Origin: Chloroflexota bacterium
GTDB lineage: Bacteria; Chloroflexota; Anaerolineae; Caldilineales; Caldilineaceae
NCBI GenBank assembly: GCA_003451595.1
Contig: DMDA01000043.1
Coordinates: 1-7,509 of the forward strand
Length of the DNA: 7,509 nt
Direction: 5' to 3'
In this document: positions 6,340 through 7,509 of the stretch, piece by piece
Position numbering within the stretch: the first letter of the stretch is position 1
How the letters are laid out: each line of letters begins with the position of its first letter
The notes under the pieces: model-generated
Database searches by the model: none
What the model saw: the letters and a program-made list of their open reading frames with translations, nothing else
Told to the model about the DNA's origin: nothing
Translations under genes and position numbers: made by a program

Positions 6340-7076
6340 CTTGGCCAGGATGTCTCAATCCGCACGCGCCGGTCAGACCACAGCGCGTAGCCCAGCCAGA
6401 TCAGTGCAATGCCCATCGGCGCGGCAGCCATGCGATCCAGTGGATGGCCCAACACTCGCATGATCAGGATCGCCAATGGACCAGAGCAAGCCAACAGCAC
6501 AGCCGCCCCACGCGGCAGGATGCCAGCGCGCAAAGTGGCGACGCCAAACAGTAGACTACCGAGCATGTACGCCGCTCCTGACAGTGCGAAAAATGCTGGG
6601 AGCGCACCGAGGCTGATATCCGCTGGCGTGCTCGTGATAATCCCCAGAAAACCCTCAACGAATTTCGGCGCCTCGGTTGCCACCAGCGGCAAGATGAAGG
6701 CTTCAGCAAAGACGAAAGGTGCGGTAAGTGCATAGAAGCAACTGAACAGCAAATAACCCACCAGCCCAAGCCAGCCTGTCGCTTCCACCTGGCGCGCGTA
6801 GAGTCCGGTGACGCCAAGCAAACCAAGAAGGCACATCGTGAATTTCAACGACTGGATAATGAGCCATGCTGTGGTGGTGACGGACGCCAGTGTATCCGCC
6901 GGATGGATTGGCTGAATGCCAATGAAGATAAACCCTGCTATCATTGTTGGCAGACCTGCCCAACGAATGAGTCCGCCGGATGTGATTCGCAGTTTGTTAG
7001 CCTGAATTGCGACGCGCTGCGTGGCATGTGCAGATTTGCTGGCTGCACTGGTGGTCGTCTTGCTCGGAATGTTCAT
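6336..7076 (-). CDS. Six-helix membrane protein of unknown function
   Basis: The 246-residue product has a polar, Ser/Thr-rich and basic N terminus (1-35) and about six membrane helices (roughly 36-56, 70-94, 101-131, 155-182, 186-209, 216-233), then a basic tail (SDRRVRIETSWPS). I see no catalytic or metal-binding motif and do not recognise the family. A long region between helices 3 and 4 (AEAFILPLVATEAPKFVEGF, 124-143) may re-enter or lie at the surface. The start is fixed by AGGAG (CTCCT at 7084-7088 on the + strand), seven bases before the ATG; an open frame continuing upstream to 7418 crosses palindromic intergenic DNA and is not supported. It runs in the same direction as the thioesterase-hflX pair, 99 bases upstream of it, but that pair has its own promoter candidate. 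Confidence 0.85.
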   Translation of the reverse strand: MNIPSKTTTSAASKSAHATQRVAIQANKLRITSGGLIRWAGLPTMIAGFIFIGIQPIHPADTLASVTTTAWLIIQSLKFTMCLLGLLGVTGLYARQVEATGWLGLVGYLLFSCFYALTAPFVFAEAFILPLVATEAPKFVEGFLGIITSTPADISLGALPAFFALSGAAYMLGSLLFGVATLRAGILPRGAAVLLACSGPLAILIMRVLGHPLDRMAAAPMGIALIWLGYALWSDRRVRIETSWPS

Positions 7077-7100
7077 GGTTTGTCTCCTGGTTTGAATGCC

Positions 7101-7133
7101 TATGCCAGCCCTTCCTATTGGAAGCCCGGCATA
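7101..7133. repeat. Imperfect hairpin just upstream of the membrane-protein gene
   Basis: TATGCC (7101-7106) pairs with GGCATA (7128-7133), and inside it CTTCC (7111-7115) pairs with GGAAG (7120-7124) around a TATT loop, with an unpaired internal segment between. It sits 13 bases before the ribosome binding site of the leftward gene, so it would be in its mRNA leader or near its promoter. Function unknown. Confidence 0.4.
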
Positions 7134-7174
7134 GCGGCCTGTTTGTCTGTTACAGGACGACACTCTACAAGCAG

Positions 7175-7206
7175 ATGTGGGGAGTTGTCGTCCCCACATG
7201 TGGGGA
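7175..7206. promoter_or_regulatory. Triple TGTGGGGA half-site palindrome, candidate operator
   Basis: TCCCCACATGTGGGGA (7191-7206) is a perfect 16-bp palindrome. A further ATGTGGGGA at 7175-7183 faces the left half across seven bases, giving three copies of the half-site in 32 bp. It lies between two divergently oriented genes, directly before TTGACA (7207-7212), a perfect -35 match pointing to the YnfA-family gene, though I see no good -10 at the right spacing. Symmetric half-sites in a divergent intergenic region suggest a dimeric regulator binding site. The alternative is a pair of competing hairpins in a transcript. Confidence 0.5.
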
Positions 7207-7216
7207 TTGACAATGG

Positions 7217-7236
7217 AGATGTGCACCAGCACATCT
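7217..7236. repeat. 8-bp inverted repeat with 4-base loop
   Basis: AGATGTGC (7217-7224) and GCACATCT (7229-7236) are exact complements around ACCA. It follows the larger palindrome by 10 bases, in the presumed promoter or leader region of the rightward YnfA-family gene. It could be an operator or leader hairpin; no T-run follows. Confidence 0.4.
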
Positions 7237-7320
7237 GTCGTAGGCGCTGACAGGAGCGACAGCCGCCGCCTCCTGGATGCAGAGAGGTAGTTGTTCCTGG
7301 CGGGTAGCGAGAGGTGGAGA

Positions 7321-7509
7321 ATGGGTGAGATCGTGCGCAGTCTTGCGCTATTCGTGATTGCCGGTCTTGCGGAGATCGGTGGGGGCTGGCTGGTGTGGCA
7401 GTGGCTGCGCGAGGGCAAGGCGCTCTGGCTCGGCGTCGCTGGCGCGATTGTGTTAGTGCTGTACGGCGTGATCCCGACGCTGCAACAGGAGGCAGCATTT
7501 GGTCGCGTC
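7321..7509 (+). CDS. ynfA: YnfA family (UPF0060) membrane protein, 5' part only
   Basis: The reading frame is open to the window end and gives the first 63 residues; the family is usually about 108-110, so the 3' part is missing. The match to YnfA is clear: a first helix with the pattern LALFVIAGLAEIGGGWLVW (8-26), then QWLREG (27-32), a second helix LWLGVAGAIVLVLYGVIPTL (35-54), and AFGRV at the end, just where family members continue into YAAYGG. YnfA proteins are small four-helix inner-membrane proteins related to the small multidrug resistance fold; a role in drug or dye efflux has been proposed for some members, but the general function is uncertain. GAGG at 7311-7314, six bases before the ATG, supports the start. 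It is divergent from the membrane-protein gene at 6336-7076. Confidence 0.88.
   Translation, partial: MGEIVRSLALFVIAGLAEIGGGWLVWQWLREGKALWLGVAGAIVLVLYGVIPTLQQEAAFGRV

Noticed and set aside
7077..7418. Upstream extension of the six-helix membrane protein
   Set aside because: The added residues read through palindromic intergenic DNA and over the start of the YnfA-family gene; the ATG at 7076 has an ideal binding site.

Overview
This looks like a bacterial chromosomal fragment from a short-read assembly, of moderately high GC. The gene content is a hydrogenase-type quinone redox module next to housekeeping genes. The style (anaerobe-type multihaem cytochrome plus HybA/HybB-like proteins, long palindromic repeats) would fit Chloroflexota or a similar environmental lineage, but nothing here is diagnostic and the assignment is low confidence. 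The first 19 bases are not biological: they match the synthetic Tn5 mosaic-end (Nextera) adapter.

Layout. Bases 20-404 hold four full copies and one altered copy of an 80-bp tandem repeat. Each full copy can fold into a 12-bp-stem hairpin, and the last forms a perfect 25-bp stem. After an empty leader (405-658) comes a compact + strand gene set, 671-4224. It encodes a 41-aa single-helix membrane protein, a multihaem cytochrome c with six CXXCH motifs and one odd CXCH, a Tat-exported four-cluster [4Fe-4S] protein like HybA/HmcB, a ten-helix HybB/NrfD-family membrane protein, and a small membrane protein with a Cys-rich CW-type tail. The last four genes overlap or nearly touch, and the two small proteins at the ends share a helix motif (LALVxLxxLRxGVP). 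I read this as one membrane complex passing electrons between the quinone pool and an extracytoplasmic partner. No hydrogenase or molybdoenzyme catalytic subunit is visible.

A perfect 17-bp inverted repeat (4318-4362) separates this operon from convergent minus-strand genes. These are hflX (ribosome-associated GTPase), translationally coupled by an ATGA overlap to an upstream hotdog-fold acyl-CoA thioesterase, with a good sigma70-type promoter candidate ahead of the pair. Further right is a six-helix membrane protein of unknown function, also on the minus strand. A divergent intergenic region rich in palindromes follows (three TGTGGGGA half-sites). The window closes with the 5' part of a + strand YnfA (UPF0060) family gene that runs off the end.
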